DNA from: JAWVZY01 sp033721955
GTDB taxonomy: Bacteria > Patescibacteriota > Minisyncoccia > Spechtbacterales > 2-12-FULL-38-22
Length of the DNA: 38,231 nucleotides
Direction of reading: 5' to 3'
Assembly (NCBI GenBank): GCA_033721955.1
Contig: JAWVZY010000002.1
Span: 1 to 38,231, forward strand
The notes beneath the pieces are model-generated. The model saw only the letters and a list, made by a program, of their open reading frames with translations, searched no databases and was not told the origin of the DNA. The position numbers and the translations under genes were made by a program. Below are positions 24,974 through 33,245 of this stretch, piece after piece. How positions within the stretch are numbered: the first letter of the stretch is position 1; each line of letters begins with the position of its first letter.

Positions 24974-25029
24974 AAAAATTGCCGTTAGGCAATACTATAT
25001 AATTTATATGAATTTTAAAATTATGTCAA
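24974..25029 (-). promoter_or_regulatory. rpsL promoter and terminator-like hairpin before ATG
   Basis: TTGACA (25029-25024), a 17-bp spacer and TAAATT (25006-25001) predict a start near 24994. The transcript then begins with ATTGCC-TAAC-GGCAAT (24993-24978) and a U-run, ending a few nt before ATG at 24961. The arrangement resembles the end of the rplC leader. Confidence 0.6.
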
Positions 25030-25035
25030 CTGATT

Positions 25036-25686
25036 TTATATAAACGCTCCCGGGCCAACTCCCGTTATAAGAGAAAAAGCTCCCTGAATAATCGGCAGTA
25101 TCATCTGAAAACCAAGGAAAATAAATAAAAGCAAAAATATAAAACCATTGCGCTCAAGCATAGTTCTTATATGATGAGGCACATTAAAAAGAGAAAACAA
25201 AAGCTTAGAGCCATCCAGGGGTGGTATGGGGACAAGATTAAAAACAGCTAAAAGAAGATTTATATATGTTATAGCCATAAAGACAACGGCCAACCCAAAC
25301 AAGGATGAATCAGCTGAAACCGGCATTATAAAACGTAAAGCCAAGCCAAAAACTAACGCTAAAAATAAATTGGTTGCGGGTCCGGCACCGCCCACCATAG
25401 CAGGACCCCATTTCTTATTACGTAAATTATACGGATTGTAAGGTACAGGCTTTGCCCAGCCAAAAATCACGGATGGCGCTCCAAAAAGCATGGGTATAGC
25501 TAAAAGCAAAGGTAATATAATAGAGCCAAACATATCCAAATGCGGTATAGGATTTAAAGTCAGCCGACCCATCATCTTGGCTGTGGGGTCTCCCAAGTAA
25601 TTAGCTGTTACGCCATGTGCCACCTCGTGTAATACTACTGAGAATATTAAAATGGCTATAAATATTATAAATGTTACAATTTCCAT
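25036..25686 (-). CDS. Site-2 protease (M50) family membrane metallopeptidase
   Basis: A 216-residue integral membrane zinc peptidase. The N-terminal helix carries HEVAHG (HExxH, about residue 20), and LLAVFNLVPIPPLDGSKLL holds the second conserved N-PxPxLDG motif that supplies the metal-binding Asp. Four to six hydrophobic segments are present and no PDZ domain. Members cut transmembrane substrates to release regulators. No adjacent substrate such as an anti-sigma factor is seen. Promoter TTAACA-18-TATATT (25727-25698) overlaps the opposing rpmB promoter; the leader is only about 5 nt. Confidence 0.9.
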   Translation of the reverse strand: MEIVTFIIFIAILIFSVVLHEVAHGVTANYLGDPTAKMMGRLTLNPIPHLDMFGSIILPLLLAIPMLFGAPSVIFGWAKPVPYNPYNLRNKKWGPAMVGGAGPATNLFLALVFGLALRFIMPVSADSSLFGLAVVFMAITYINLLLAVFNLVPIPPLDGSKLLFSLFNVPHHIRTMLERNGFIFLLLFIFLGFQMILPIIQGAFSLITGVGPGAFI

Positions 25687-25693
25687 CGCGCTA

Positions 25694-25728
25694 TTGAAAT
25701 ATAATAAAAGTTAATGTATAGTGTTAAA
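25694..25728. promoter_or_regulatory. Overlapping divergent promoters of rpmB (+) and the M50 protease (-)
   Basis: Plus strand: TTGAAA (25694-25699), 17 bp, TATAGT (25717-25722). Minus strand: TTAACA (25727-25722), 18 bp, TATATT (25703-25698). The -35 of one overlaps the -10 of the other, so the two directions should compete. TAGTGTTAAA lies at 25719-25728. Confidence 0.55.
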
Positions 25729-25767
25729 GTTATTATATTAATTACATATTAAAGTAAATAATCAATT

Positions 25768-25980
25768 ATGGCAAAGAAATGCGCTTCATGTGGAAAGAGT
25801 TCCCAGATGGAAGGTAAAAGAAAACTTCTTCGCGGAAACTATAATCCCACACATAAAGTAAGAAAATACGCAAATCTCCAGTGGATGCGCCTGCCTGATG
25901 GCAGTCGTGTTAAGGTTTGCACTCGCTGCAAAAAAACAGCTGTTAAAAAACCGGAGATACTCAAAAAATTGCAGAAGTAA
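25768..25980 (+). CDS. rpmB: Ribosomal protein bL28, zinc-type
   Basis: A 70-residue protein: KCASCGKSSQMEGKRKLLRGNYNPTHKVRKYANLQWMRLPDGSRVKVCTRCKK, cut here for length, is the CPR form of L28. Two CxxC pairs (Cys5/8 and near residues 51/54) suggest a zinc ribbon not found in Escherichia coli L28. It is the only plus-strand protein gene, and its stop is 10 nt before tRNA-Pro. Confidence 0.9.
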   Translation: MAKKCASCGKSSQMEGKRKLLRGNYNPTHKVRKYANLQWMRLPDGSRVKVCTRCKKTAVKKPEILKKLQK

Positions 25981-25990
25981 TTCTGTAACT

Positions 25991-26062
25991 CGGGACGTAG
26001 TATAATGGTTATTATGCGCGGCTGGGGGTCGTGCGACCCGGGTTCGATTCCCGGCGTCCCGA
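25991..26062 (+). tRNA. tRNA-Pro (anticodon GGG)
   Basis: Acceptor CGGGACG (25991-25997) pairs with CGTCCCG (26055-26061); discriminator A. The anticodon stem CGCGG/TCGTG has two G-U pairs, loop CTGGGGG with anticodon GGG at 26024-26026 and G37. T arm CCGGG-TTCGATT-CCCGG is perfect. The 72-nt gene encodes no CCA. Co-transcription with rpmB is likely because no promoter fits in the 10-nt gap. Confidence 0.93.
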
Positions 26063-26070
26063 CATATATT

Positions 26071-26095
26071 AAAAAGGTCCGTTTAGGACTTTTTT
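26071..26095 (+). terminator. Terminator of rpmB-tRNA-Pro
   Basis: AGGTCC (26075-26080) pairs with GGACTT (26086-26091, one G-U), flanked by A and T runs, ending in six T. Confidence 0.75.
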
Positions 26096-26127
26096 AATTA
26101 CATAGTAGCGGGAATCGAAATCATATT

Positions 26128-26153
26128 AAAAAACCGAGCAGTGCTCGGTTTTT
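26128..26153. terminator. Terminator of pepN-like gene (usable in both directions)
   Basis: AACCGAGC (26132-26139) and GCTCGGTT (26143-26150) flank a 3-nt loop, with A6 before and T5 after. It lies between the converging tRNA and aminopeptidase transcripts. Confidence 0.8.
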
Positions 26154-26169
26154 GGTTTAAATGTACAAA

Positions 26170-28779
26170 TTATCCGTTAAAAAACTCTGAAAATGCATCT
26201 TCATTTTCCTCTTTGAATTTTGCGCGTATGCGCATACCTTCAAGAGTTTGTTTGATTTTTTCTGTAGCACGCGGCGCGGGATTTTCATTGAAGAATTCCT
26301 CTACCTCATCGGCAAATACTCTATCGGGAATACCCCCGATAACTCCTGTGATAAATCCTCCTATCATCCTTGTAGAGCCGAATTTTTCATCTAAAACATC
26401 CCAGTTATCTTTCAGGTATTCCCAGGCAATCCTTGTAAGTTCTTGAGGTGTGCCCCACATTCTCACAGCATCCTGAGGCCTTACCTTATTAGATAAACTA
26501 TAATCAAGTGCTCTTATAAATAGATCCCTGTCTCTGAAATTAGAAATACAGGACATATATTTTAGAGAAAGCTCAGGACCAAGTTTTGCCTGAAGCTCAA
26601 GCGACTTCTCATAGCGCTCAATAAATTCCTCAAACATTTTGCTATCACCATTCTTAGATACAGCACCCAAAACGATACCGCGCAAATCGGGGTCAATATT
26701 ACCCAAAGAAACATCGGAGGCGGCAAATAAATTGCGTGCCTCTTCTATAACTTCCTCATTATCAAATTTGGCAGATAAACTAAGCACCGTCTGGCGCAAG
26801 AGGCCGATATCATCGCTTTCGTTGTCAGCAGGAGAGAATCCTACACTATCTACAGCTTCCTCAAGCAATTCAACGGCATATGCCTTTAGATCCTCAATAT
26901 TATCGTGTTCAAAGAAAATACTGTGCAAAGCGCCTAAACCTAAGGCAACCGTATTCCAAACATTATAATTCTGCTCGCTTTTATAAGCGCTTACAAATTC
27001 CAAATATTCATCTACCTTCCTATAGCCTGCGCGCATAAGATTATACATATCTTCAGCTAACACAAGGCGGTCAACAACATCTAATTTATTCATTTGGCGC
27101 ACAAGAGCTGCGAGGTCTTTATCTGCGTAATTTACGCGTAAAACACCTGCCTGGCCAACATTTAGCTGGATTGTCTTTTCAGCGGATACAGGAAGTACAG
27201 ATTCTCTTTCGTTTATAACGATAGTATTTTCATTCCCATCAGAATCACGATATGTGATCGGGGCAGACCATAGAGTGCCATCTCGGCCATTACTGCTCCC
27301 GTTTATGAGAAAACGCTCCTGATGTAGTGCAACTTTACCGTTTTTGCGGTTTACACTCACAACAGGATAACCCGTCTGCTTTGTCCAACTATTCATAACC
27401 TCTACCACCGGTTCACCGCTTACCTCGGCAAGCGCCGCCCAAAGATCTTCGGTTTGCGTATTAGCAAATTGATGTCTTTCAATATACAAACGAATCCCTT
27501 CACGGAAAATATCTTCGCCAAGCCAATCCTCCAACATACGAAGGACCGAACCGCCCATATTATATGAGATTGCATCATATATCTGATCAATCTCATCCGG
27601 ATTTTCTACAGGTGCCTCAATCGGATGCGCACTTTGCAAGCTGGCAAGCGACTTACCTCCCGATGCCATACCCGATACAAATTCGTCCCACACTTTCCAC
27701 TGAGGAAATAGGGCGTCAACGCACTTATAAGCCATAAAGGTAGCGAAGCTTTCTTTTAGCCACAAGTTATTCCACCATGCGGGTGTTACAAGATTTCCCT
27801 TCCACTGGTGCTCAAGCTCATGACATATAATCTCTGCCACTCTGCGCTTCAGAATAGTGGATGTACTTTCATCAACAAAAAGTAAAACCTCGCGGAAAGT
27901 TATAGCTCCAATATTTTCCATGGCACCCGCTTCAAAATCAGGAATTGCCAAAACATCACATTTATTAGCTATATTTTTGTAGGAAAAATCGTGATAATTC
28001 CCAAACCACTCAAGAGCCCTAACTGTCGTATCAAGTGCAAACTGCAATTTATCTATTTTACCGGGAGTAGCATATACACGCACCCTTATACCATCAGATG
28101 TTTCATCTTCAAGATATTCCCAATCTCCCACAATAAATGCAAGCAAATATGTAGGCATGCGGGGTGTCTTGGCAAATTGAACCTCCTTAAGACCGTTGCC
28201 TAAAGAGTGCTCAGAAATTATCTCCGTAGTAGAAACAGCCGTTCTGTCTTCAGGCACAACAAGAGTTGTCTGAAATGTCGCCTTTTGCAGCGGATCATCG
28301 CAGCAGGGAAAGGCCTCTCTGGCATGAGTAGATTCAAATTGAGTAGTGGCCATAACTCGTTCAGTATCGTCGGGTAATTCAAAAACACTTTCATGCAAAC
28401 CGCGCATCTTATTTGGCGGATTAAACTTACGATGAAACTCTATCTCAAGCAAATTCTCGCCGCTCAGTGGGCTGTCAAAACAAAAGGTTACAGTTTCACT
28501 GTCATTATCAACCTCGATATCAGTTGCTCTTTGCTCTAATCCCGCCGCAGAATAAACAACGGCAGAATCATACTTAATACCTTTTGAATTCAATATGACC
28601 TTATCTGCAGGCCTATCAAGACGGAATTGCAAAGATGTTATACCGAAATACTCATCCTCCCCGGCATTTTCCAGTTTTGGCATTTCCAGGTGTATATCCT
28701 GATGAATTGGTGTTAAGTTTACAGGTAACCGATAAGGGTTGCCATCAATTCGCAAAGCATTAGCAGATTTTTTACTCAT
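26170..28779 (-). CDS. M1-family aminopeptidase
   Basis: An 869-residue zinc aminopeptidase. N-terminal beta domain, GAMEN exopeptidase motif (285-289), HELEH zinc site (320-324) with Glu343 as third ligand, then an ERAP1-like helical C-terminal domain (about 520-860). It trims N-terminal residues from peptides; there is no signal peptide, so cytosolic peptide turnover is likely. HELEHQWKGN departs from the usual HELAHQWFGN at two places near zinc. AAAGGA lies 6 nt before ATG, a moderate Shine-Dalgarno. Monocistronic, with its own promoter and terminator. Confidence 0.94.
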   Translation of the reverse strand: MSKKSANALRIDGNPYRLPVNLTPIHQDIHLEMPKLENAGEDEYFGITSLQFRLDRPADKVILNSKGIKYDSAVVYSAAGLEQRATDIEVDNDSETVTFCFDSPLSGENLLEIEFHRKFNPPNKMRGLHESVFELPDDTERVMATTQFESTHAREAFPCCDDPLQKATFQTTLVVPEDRTAVSTTEIISEHSLGNGLKEVQFAKTPRMPTYLLAFIVGDWEYLEDETSDGIRVRVYATPGKIDKLQFALDTTVRALEWFGNYHDFSYKNIANKCDVLAIPDFEAGAMENIGAITFREVLLFVDESTSTILKRRVAEIICHELEHQWKGNLVTPAWWNNLWLKESFATFMAYKCVDALFPQWKVWDEFVSGMASGGKSLASLQSAHPIEAPVENPDEIDQIYDAISYNMGGSVLRMLEDWLGEDIFREGIRLYIERHQFANTQTEDLWAALAEVSGEPVVEVMNSWTKQTGYPVVSVNRKNGKVALHQERFLINGSSNGRDGTLWSAPITYRDSDGNENTIVINERESVLPVSAEKTIQLNVGQAGVLRVNYADKDLAALVRQMNKLDVVDRLVLAEDMYNLMRAGYRKVDEYLEFVSAYKSEQNYNVWNTVALGLGALHSIFFEHDNIEDLKAYAVELLEEAVDSVGFSPADNESDDIGLLRQTVLSLSAKFDNEEVIEEARNLFAASDVSLGNIDPDLRGIVLGAVSKNGDSKMFEEFIERYEKSLELQAKLGPELSLKYMSCISNFRDRDLFIRALDYSLSNKVRPQDAVRMWGTPQELTRIAWEYLKDNWDVLDEKFGSTRMIGGFITGVIGGIPDRVFADEVEEFFNENPAPRATEKIKQTLEGMRIRAKFKEENEDAFSEFFNG

Positions 28780-28810
28780 TCAAAATCCTTTCTTTTCTGG
28801 ATTTTCCTCT

Positions 28811-28836
28811 CTATGCTTACCTATCTAGTTGCATAG
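28811..28836 (-). other. Small hairpin in the aminopeptidase leader
   Basis: CTATGC (28811-28816) pairs with GCATAG (28831-28836) around a 14-nt loop, about 10 nt into the predicted transcript. Confidence 0.35.
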
Positions 28837-28846
28837 AACTGCCTAA

Positions 28847-28875
28847 GTTTTAGCACAATTATAGTCAAAAGTCAA
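28847..28875 (-). promoter_or_regulatory. Aminopeptidase promoter
   Basis: TTGACT (28875-28870), a 17-bp spacer, extended TGC and TAAAAC (28852-28847). Confidence 0.7.
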
Positions 28876-28877
28876 TT

Positions 28878-28901
28878 TATATTCGGACATATATTCGGAC
28901 A
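28878..28901. repeat. Perfect 12-bp tandem repeat beside the aminopeptidase -35
   Basis: TATATTCGGACA occurs twice head to tail (28878-28889 and 28890-28901), ending two bases from the -35. The placement suggests a regulator binding site of two sites on about one helix turn. Confidence 0.75.
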
Positions 28902-28946
28902 GGATATCTACCTCTTTATAATGCGCAGAATTTTAAATTGCATTAT

Positions 28947-28977
28947 AAAAAACAGGCAACTATATCGCCTGTTTTAA
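28947..28977. terminator. Second terminator hairpin between the aminopeptidase and C39 genes
   Basis: AACAGGC (28951-28957) pairs with GCCTGTT (28967-28973), with A and T runs on both sides, so it could stop either direction. Confidence 0.65.
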
Positions 28978-29015
28978 AAAAATCACTTATTTCATCCCCT
29001 GTTGTATCATCACAA

Positions 29016-29045
29016 ATAAAAAGATATGCCTCTTAGTAGCATCTT
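29016..29045 (-). terminator. Terminator directly after the C39 gene
   Basis: AAGATGC and GCATATCTT form an imperfect stem immediately downstream of the stop codon, with TTTTT following on the minus strand. Confidence 0.55.
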
Positions 29046-29882
29046 TTAAGAAGGCCTTACTATTATCATTGCCTTTACAGTGCTTTGTATGGGCTCATGA
29101 TAACCGGTTGGATAATCCATAATAGCGTTATAGAGAGTATTTTTACTGTAGCGAAAACCCTCGCCCCACTTTGTTCCATTATCGTTGGTTATAAACTCTC
29201 CTGTCTCATAATCATAACCTTTTATAACGAACATATGGCGCTCGGGACCGGGAGGAGTAAAATAAGGATTTCCAAGTAAGCGGCCGTTGGTTGGAGTAAT
29301 AATTATATTGCCTTTTTCAAGTTCACGTATTATATCGCTTGCTGTAATGCCATATTTAACATCAGCATTTTGATGACCTAAATATCCCTTAATTATCCAA
29401 TTTAGAGTATCTGATGCTGAAATATCCCTGTACTCACCGTGATTTTCAAGCTCCCAGTCAGATATTGCAGTGATGAGATTCTCAGCTTGCGCCAAGCTCA
29501 AACTGTCACCTCTTGCCCAATGCACTGCCATAATGGATGCAGCCTCTTCACAACCATCTTGCTGTCTCGGGTCACTCCAATTACCAAAAGGGGCCTGCGG
29601 AGTAAAAGGAACCCCCTCTAAAAGAACAGTGCCCAAAGTATCGCCGGGCTCTACATTTTCATCTACTGGAGATTCATATTCCTCTTGATCGTTTTCTTGC
29701 TTTTGTGGCTCTTGCTTCTGTTCAATTTTTTCTTTTTCGCTGTTTTTATCCTCAGAAGTATCGGTTGCTATAGGGCTCTGAGGAAGTATTTCATCTGTAG
29801 GTTTATCTGCAATTAAAAACCAACCGCCTATCATGGCGACTTCTATAAGTATTAATATTCCTAATGTCTTAAAGAATTTCAT
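29046..29882 (-). CDS. Membrane-anchored C39-family-like cysteine peptidase
   Basis: A 278-residue protein with an N-terminal transmembrane anchor (about 5-25), a Gln/Glu/Asp-rich linker (40-80) and a Peptidase_C39_2-like domain (89-278). Candidate catalytic residues are Cys111 in QQDGCEEAA, His216 in ERHMFVIKGYD and Asn/Asp233-234 in ITNDNGT. Such proteins act outside the membrane on peptides or as wall-associated enzymes; the substrate is unknown. The ATG overlaps the stop of the L,D-transpeptidase (TAATG), so the two are translationally coupled. Confidence 0.82.
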   Translation of the reverse strand: MKFFKTLGILILIEVAMIGGWFLIADKPTDEILPQSPIATDTSEDKNSEKEKIEQKQEPQKQENDQEEYESPVDENVEPGDTLGTVLLEGVPFTPQAPFGNWSDPRQQDGCEEAASIMAVHWARGDSLSLAQAENLITAISDWELENHGEYRDISASDTLNWIIKGYLGHQNADVKYGITASDIIRELEKGNIIITPTNGRLLGNPYFTPPGPERHMFVIKGYDYETGEFITNDNGTKWGEGFRYSKNTLYNAIMDYPTGYHEPIQSTVKAMIIVRPS

Positions 29883-31138
29883 TATTGAATAACCGAGGAA
29901 GAAGGTTGTAATATTTTCTCCTCGCCCTCAGCATAGGCGTTAAATTCATCTAAAGAGATTGTATATATCTCAGCCGGAGGCCATCCATGCTCTATCCAGG
30001 CATTATCACAATTTTCCGGTTTTACAAAACTATCTAAAGGCGTTTCCCCGCACAGCATAAGATGCCTTGTTTTAGATGATATGTCAAGCTCATAAATATA
30101 GCGACTCTCGGGCATATCGGATGGAGCATCTACGCGCACCCAGCGAGATGTTATAAATTCATCAAGAGAACCGTCCTGTACTAATTTAATACTTTGCCAA
30201 AAAGGAGAAAGGTGGTCATACCAAGAGCCAAATTTATCTGTCCATGCGTGACGCTTAAAGGTCTTATTTCCTCCTTTTTTAATTATATATACATTGCTTT
30301 CTGACCTCTCGCGCACAAGGTCACCACTTTCAATTGTACTGGGAGCGAAAACAGGCAAACGATCTGCTGTTGAATGCACCACAACAGTTGTGCCTACCTT
30401 TGCCCAATCATAAACCTCTTTGGCATCTCCGGGAAAAAGTCGTATACAACCCGATGAATACTTGGAGGTTATTCTGGCCCCATTGGGCCAATGAGGCCAT
30501 TCATGAATAAAATAATTTCCTGAATACTGCATGCTCCAGGGCATCCATACATAAGAAAGCCGGGAAAAATGGTTTGGCTCTTTTGTTTTTATTATAAATG
30601 TTCCTTCACGAGTCGGTGCTGTCCAGGGATTACCCTTACCGGCAACAGGATAGGTTTTAAGCGCTTTACCGTCTTCAATCAGGGTTAGTGTCATAGTAGA
30701 TAAGTTTACATCTATATAGCGATTTTGCTCTATATAGCTTCCTGTAGAAGGGCTTGAACGATTAAATGAAACTGAGGAAAATGTGAATGCTTCGCTGGTG
30801 CCCGGTAAAGCTGCCGAAAACGTAGAACTTTTATTAAAACTAACCTTATATTCTTTGTCGGGCTCAAAGCCCTCATTTGGCACAAAGTGAAGCTCTTTTT
30901 GTTCATCATGCCATACAAGCTCACCTTCAATTTCGGGCTCTATAGAAAAACCGGTTTTTGCATATACCTCTGAGGCAAGAGGGCTCATTTTTACACGTAC
31001 CATATCTCCTACTTCAGGCGGCTGTTCAAAAGATATTTCAACGTTATAAACATTTACAAATACAAAGTATGAAGCAACACTAAGCAGCGCCATTCCTATG
31101 GCTACATAAAGACCCGTTGTTATAGCAATGCGTCTCAT
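29882..31138 (-). CDS. L,D-transpeptidase (YkuD family) with Ig-like N-domain
   Basis: A 418-residue protein: N-terminal membrane anchor (9-30), an SbsA-type Ig-like domain (about 34-122), then the YkuD catalytic domain (135-256) with His212 and Ser229-Gly230-Cys231 (SSGCIRL). An uncharacterised domain of about 160 residues follows. It forms 3-3 peptidoglycan cross-links or attaches proteins to the wall. An extended -10 (TGCTAAAAT, 31154-31146) lies 7 nt before ATG, giving a leaderless or one-nucleotide leader mRNA. Confidence 0.9.
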   Translation of the reverse strand: MRRIAITTGLYVAIGMALLSVASYFVFVNVYNVEISFEQPPEVGDMVRVKMSPLASEVYAKTGFSIEPEIEGELVWHDEQKELHFVPNEGFEPDKEYKVSFNKSSTFSAALPGTSEAFTFSSVSFNRSSPSTGSYIEQNRYIDVNLSTMTLTLIEDGKALKTYPVAGKGNPWTAPTREGTFIIKTKEPNHFSRLSYVWMPWSMQYSGNYFIHEWPHWPNGARITSKYSSGCIRLFPGDAKEVYDWAKVGTTVVVHSTADRLPVFAPSTIESGDLVRERSESNVYIIKKGGNKTFKRHAWTDKFGSWYDHLSPFWQSIKLVQDGSLDEFITSRWVRVDAPSDMPESRYIYELDISSKTRHLMLCGETPLDSFVKPENCDNAWIEHGWPPAEIYTISLDEFNAYAEGEEKILQPSSSVIQ

Positions 31139-31145
31139 ATCTACT

Positions 31146-31154
31146 ATTTTAGCA
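31146..31154 (-). promoter_or_regulatory. Extended -10 of the L,D-transpeptidase operon
   Basis: TGC-TAAAAT (31154-31146) ends 7 nt before ATG, so +1 is predicted at 31139 or 31138. It lies in the T-run of the preceding terminator. No clear -35. Confidence 0.55.
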
Positions 31155-31157
31155 TAT

Positions 31158-31187
31158 ATAAAAAAATAAAAACCGCCTTGAGGCGGT
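31158..31187 (-). terminator. Terminator after the Gmad2/eight-cysteine gene
   Basis: ACCGCC (31172-31177) pairs with GGCGGT (31182-31187); the minus strand continues TTTTTATTTTTTT. Confidence 0.85.
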
Positions 31188-31208
31188 GAAATGAGAAATA
31201 TCTATTTA

Positions 31209-31970
31209 CTATAAAGCTATACCTAAACACTGTGCCAACTCTCCGGTTAAAGTCCACCCACACTCTCCATTGGCCTGTCTTTCACATGTTGCATTTTTAT
31301 AACATGCGTATTCCGGCTGATATTCACATGTAGTTGCAACCTCTTCCTCAGCACATATTTGCCCCGAGCAACCTGTAATAATGCAAGTAGATATTTCTCC
31401 ATACTCAGCCGTGTCCGGATTAAAACGCACAGGCACCCTAAGTTCGTCGGCATTTTCTGAAAGGCCTGAAGGGTTATCTTTTTCTAAAACCAAAATTCCG
31501 GTACTTGTTGCCGGCTTATCAAATTCAAGTTCCGCTCTATACGCTACAAAATCTTCTGTCATCCAATCACCCTGCGCCTCAGCAATGGCTACAGCAACTT
31601 CCCTGCCCTCAGAATCATAAAGACGAACCGGAAAATCGGCTTCAAAAAACCAATAACCCCTTGCCTCTCCCTCTACCACAAGAGGGCTTGAAATTTCTAC
31701 ATTAGGGCGCGGACTGCTTATTCTTATAAGATCTGCCTTTTCAAGTTCGTTGCCTATATCTTCAACAAAAACCTCTCCCGAAGGAGTTCTGCATTGGCGA
31801 GGATATGACTCCATTACAGGGTATCCGGCATCAACACATTCAGAAAAACTTTCTACCCGCACCTCTTCCTGTCCACTATCTTGTGCGGTCAAATTACGCA
31901 AAATAAAGAAACCTCCAACTATAAATATAAGAGCTAAAAAAGATATCAGTAAACCTTTGATATTAGACAT
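31209..31970 (-). CDS. Membrane-anchored Gmad2 protein with eight-cysteine cluster
   Basis: A 253-residue protein. An N-terminal anchor (6-25) is followed by a short cysteine pair segment (FSECVDAGYPVMESYPRQCRTPSGEVFVED). A Gmad2 Ig-like domain (about 83-190) contains SSPLVVEGEARGYWFFEADFPVRLYD. The C-terminus (193-250) has exactly eight cysteines, matching the described eight-cysteine-cluster domain. The product should lie outside the membrane, with disulfides or a metal. It is last in the operon. The role is unknown. Confidence 0.8.
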   Translation of the reverse strand: MSNIKGLLISFLALIFIVGGFFILRNLTAQDSGQEEVRVESFSECVDAGYPVMESYPRQCRTPSGEVFVEDIGNELEKADLIRISSPRPNVEISSPLVVEGEARGYWFFEADFPVRLYDSEGREVAVAIAEAQGDWMTEDFVAYRAELEFDKPATSTGILVLEKDNPSGLSENADELRVPVRFNPDTAEYGEISTCIITGCSGQICAEEEVATTCEYQPEYACYKNATCERQANGECGWTLTGELAQCLGIAL

Positions 31971-31974
31971 AATA

Positions 31975-33234
31975 CTAATTATTTATATAGCTGATCTTAT
32001 ATACTACTCCCGCTTTATCATCTGTTATATAACCAACTCCTCCGGGTTGTAGCATAATGTCAACAGGCCTGCCAAGCGAACTACTACCTTGCAACCAACC
32101 GCTTATAAAATCCTCTTCTTCAACAAACCCTGTGCTATCTGAGACGGAGCTAAGCAGATTTCCTTGCGCATCAAGACGTATACGCGCAATTTTATAGCCA
32201 ACAGGCACACTCCTATTCCATGAACCATGATACGCAACTAAAAGATCGTACCACATATCCTCAGGCCAACCCTCTTCAGGTACAAACGCTAAACCCAAAG
32301 GCGCTACATGCGCCTGCAAATTTATCTTACTACCGCTAAGGGGTCCGGGTGGATCAAAAGTTTGAAAAAATTCAGAATCCCGAAATTCTGTATCTGCAAC
32401 ATTATCTCCATAATAATAAGGCCATCCGTAAAATCCGCCCTCTTCTATAATATTTATTTCATCAGGAGGTAGGTTATCTCCCAAATGGTCTCTCCCCATT
32501 TCTGTGGCCCACATACGCCCATCTACATAGCTCCATGTAAAAAATACAGCATTGCGAAGTCCCTGAGCATAACTTTCAAAATTACTACCGTCTTTATCCA
32601 TTACATATATTGCGGCTCTGCGGCGATCTTCTTCAATGCATGTATCACATGAAGAACCAATAGATACATACAGGCGCCCGTCAGGACCAAAAGCAATAGT
32701 ACGGCTCCAATGCCTGCCTCCTGCAGGCAAGTCAACCACCTTTTCAAGGGGGCCTTCAGAATACAGCCGGATCTTTGATATTTTATCAGTTTCGGCAATA
32801 TACATATCAAGGCCATTTTCAGGATCTATTGCCAGGCCGTGTGGACGATTTAAATTCCTAAATACTTTATCATGGCGAACAACCTCGCCATTTTCTACAG
32901 TTAACAATGAAACGGATCCCTCATCGGGCTGGCTCACCCAAAAATTACCCAAACTATCTTGAACTATAACCCGCGCATCGGGAAGATCTTGAGCAAAAAT
33001 ATCGATATTAAAGTTATCCGCTACACTAAGTGGAAATTCGGTTTCATTTTGCCCGCCTTGAGGTTCTTTATTTTTTTCTTTTATTATCTCAGCTATATTA
33101 TCAGGAGGAGGTTTTATAGCGGGACCTGCGCCACGCAAATTCTGCCACCAAAAAACCCCGCCCCATATAAGGATGGATAATATAATTAATCCCAAAAAAA
33201 ATAGTATAAATTTCTTTTTATTAAAATCTTTCAT
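31975..33234 (-). CDS. Membrane-anchored soluble sugar/sorbosone dehydrogenase-like beta-propeller
   Basis: A 419-residue protein with an N-terminal anchor (9-29) and a six-bladed propeller of the glucose/sorbosone dehydrogenase type (about 68-419). Visible: GRLYVSIGSSCDTC, YAQGLRNAVFFTWS, ATEMGRDHLGDNLPPDEINIIEEGGFYGWPYYYGDN and LVAYHGSWNRSVPVGYKI. Relatives use PQQ to oxidise sugars outside the cell; whether this one binds PQQ is not shown, and a PQQ source is not in the window. It overlaps no gene and lies 4 nt from the Gmad2 gene. Confidence 0.85.
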   Translation of the reverse strand: MKDFNKKKFILFFLGLIILSILIWGGVFWWQNLRGAGPAIKPPPDNIAEIIKEKNKEPQGGQNETEFPLSVADNFNIDIFAQDLPDARVIVQDSLGNFWVSQPDEGSVSLLTVENGEVVRHDKVFRNLNRPHGLAIDPENGLDMYIAETDKISKIRLYSEGPLEKVVDLPAGGRHWSRTIAFGPDGRLYVSIGSSCDTCIEEDRRRAAIYVMDKDGSNFESYAQGLRNAVFFTWSYVDGRMWATEMGRDHLGDNLPPDEINIIEEGGFYGWPYYYGDNVADTEFRDSEFFQTFDPPGPLSGSKINLQAHVAPLGLAFVPEEGWPEDMWYDLLVAYHGSWNRSVPVGYKIARIRLDAQGNLLSSVSDSTGFVEEEDFISGWLQGSSSLGRPVDIMLQPGGVGYITDDKAGVVYKISYINN

Positions 33235-33245
33235 TGTATATTACC

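Noticed and set aside
26108..26120. Fragment resembling a reverse T arm (TTCGATTCCCGC on the minus strand) near tRNA-Pro
   Set aside because: Only about a dozen bases match; no other tRNA part or integration signature (att duplication, integrase) is near.
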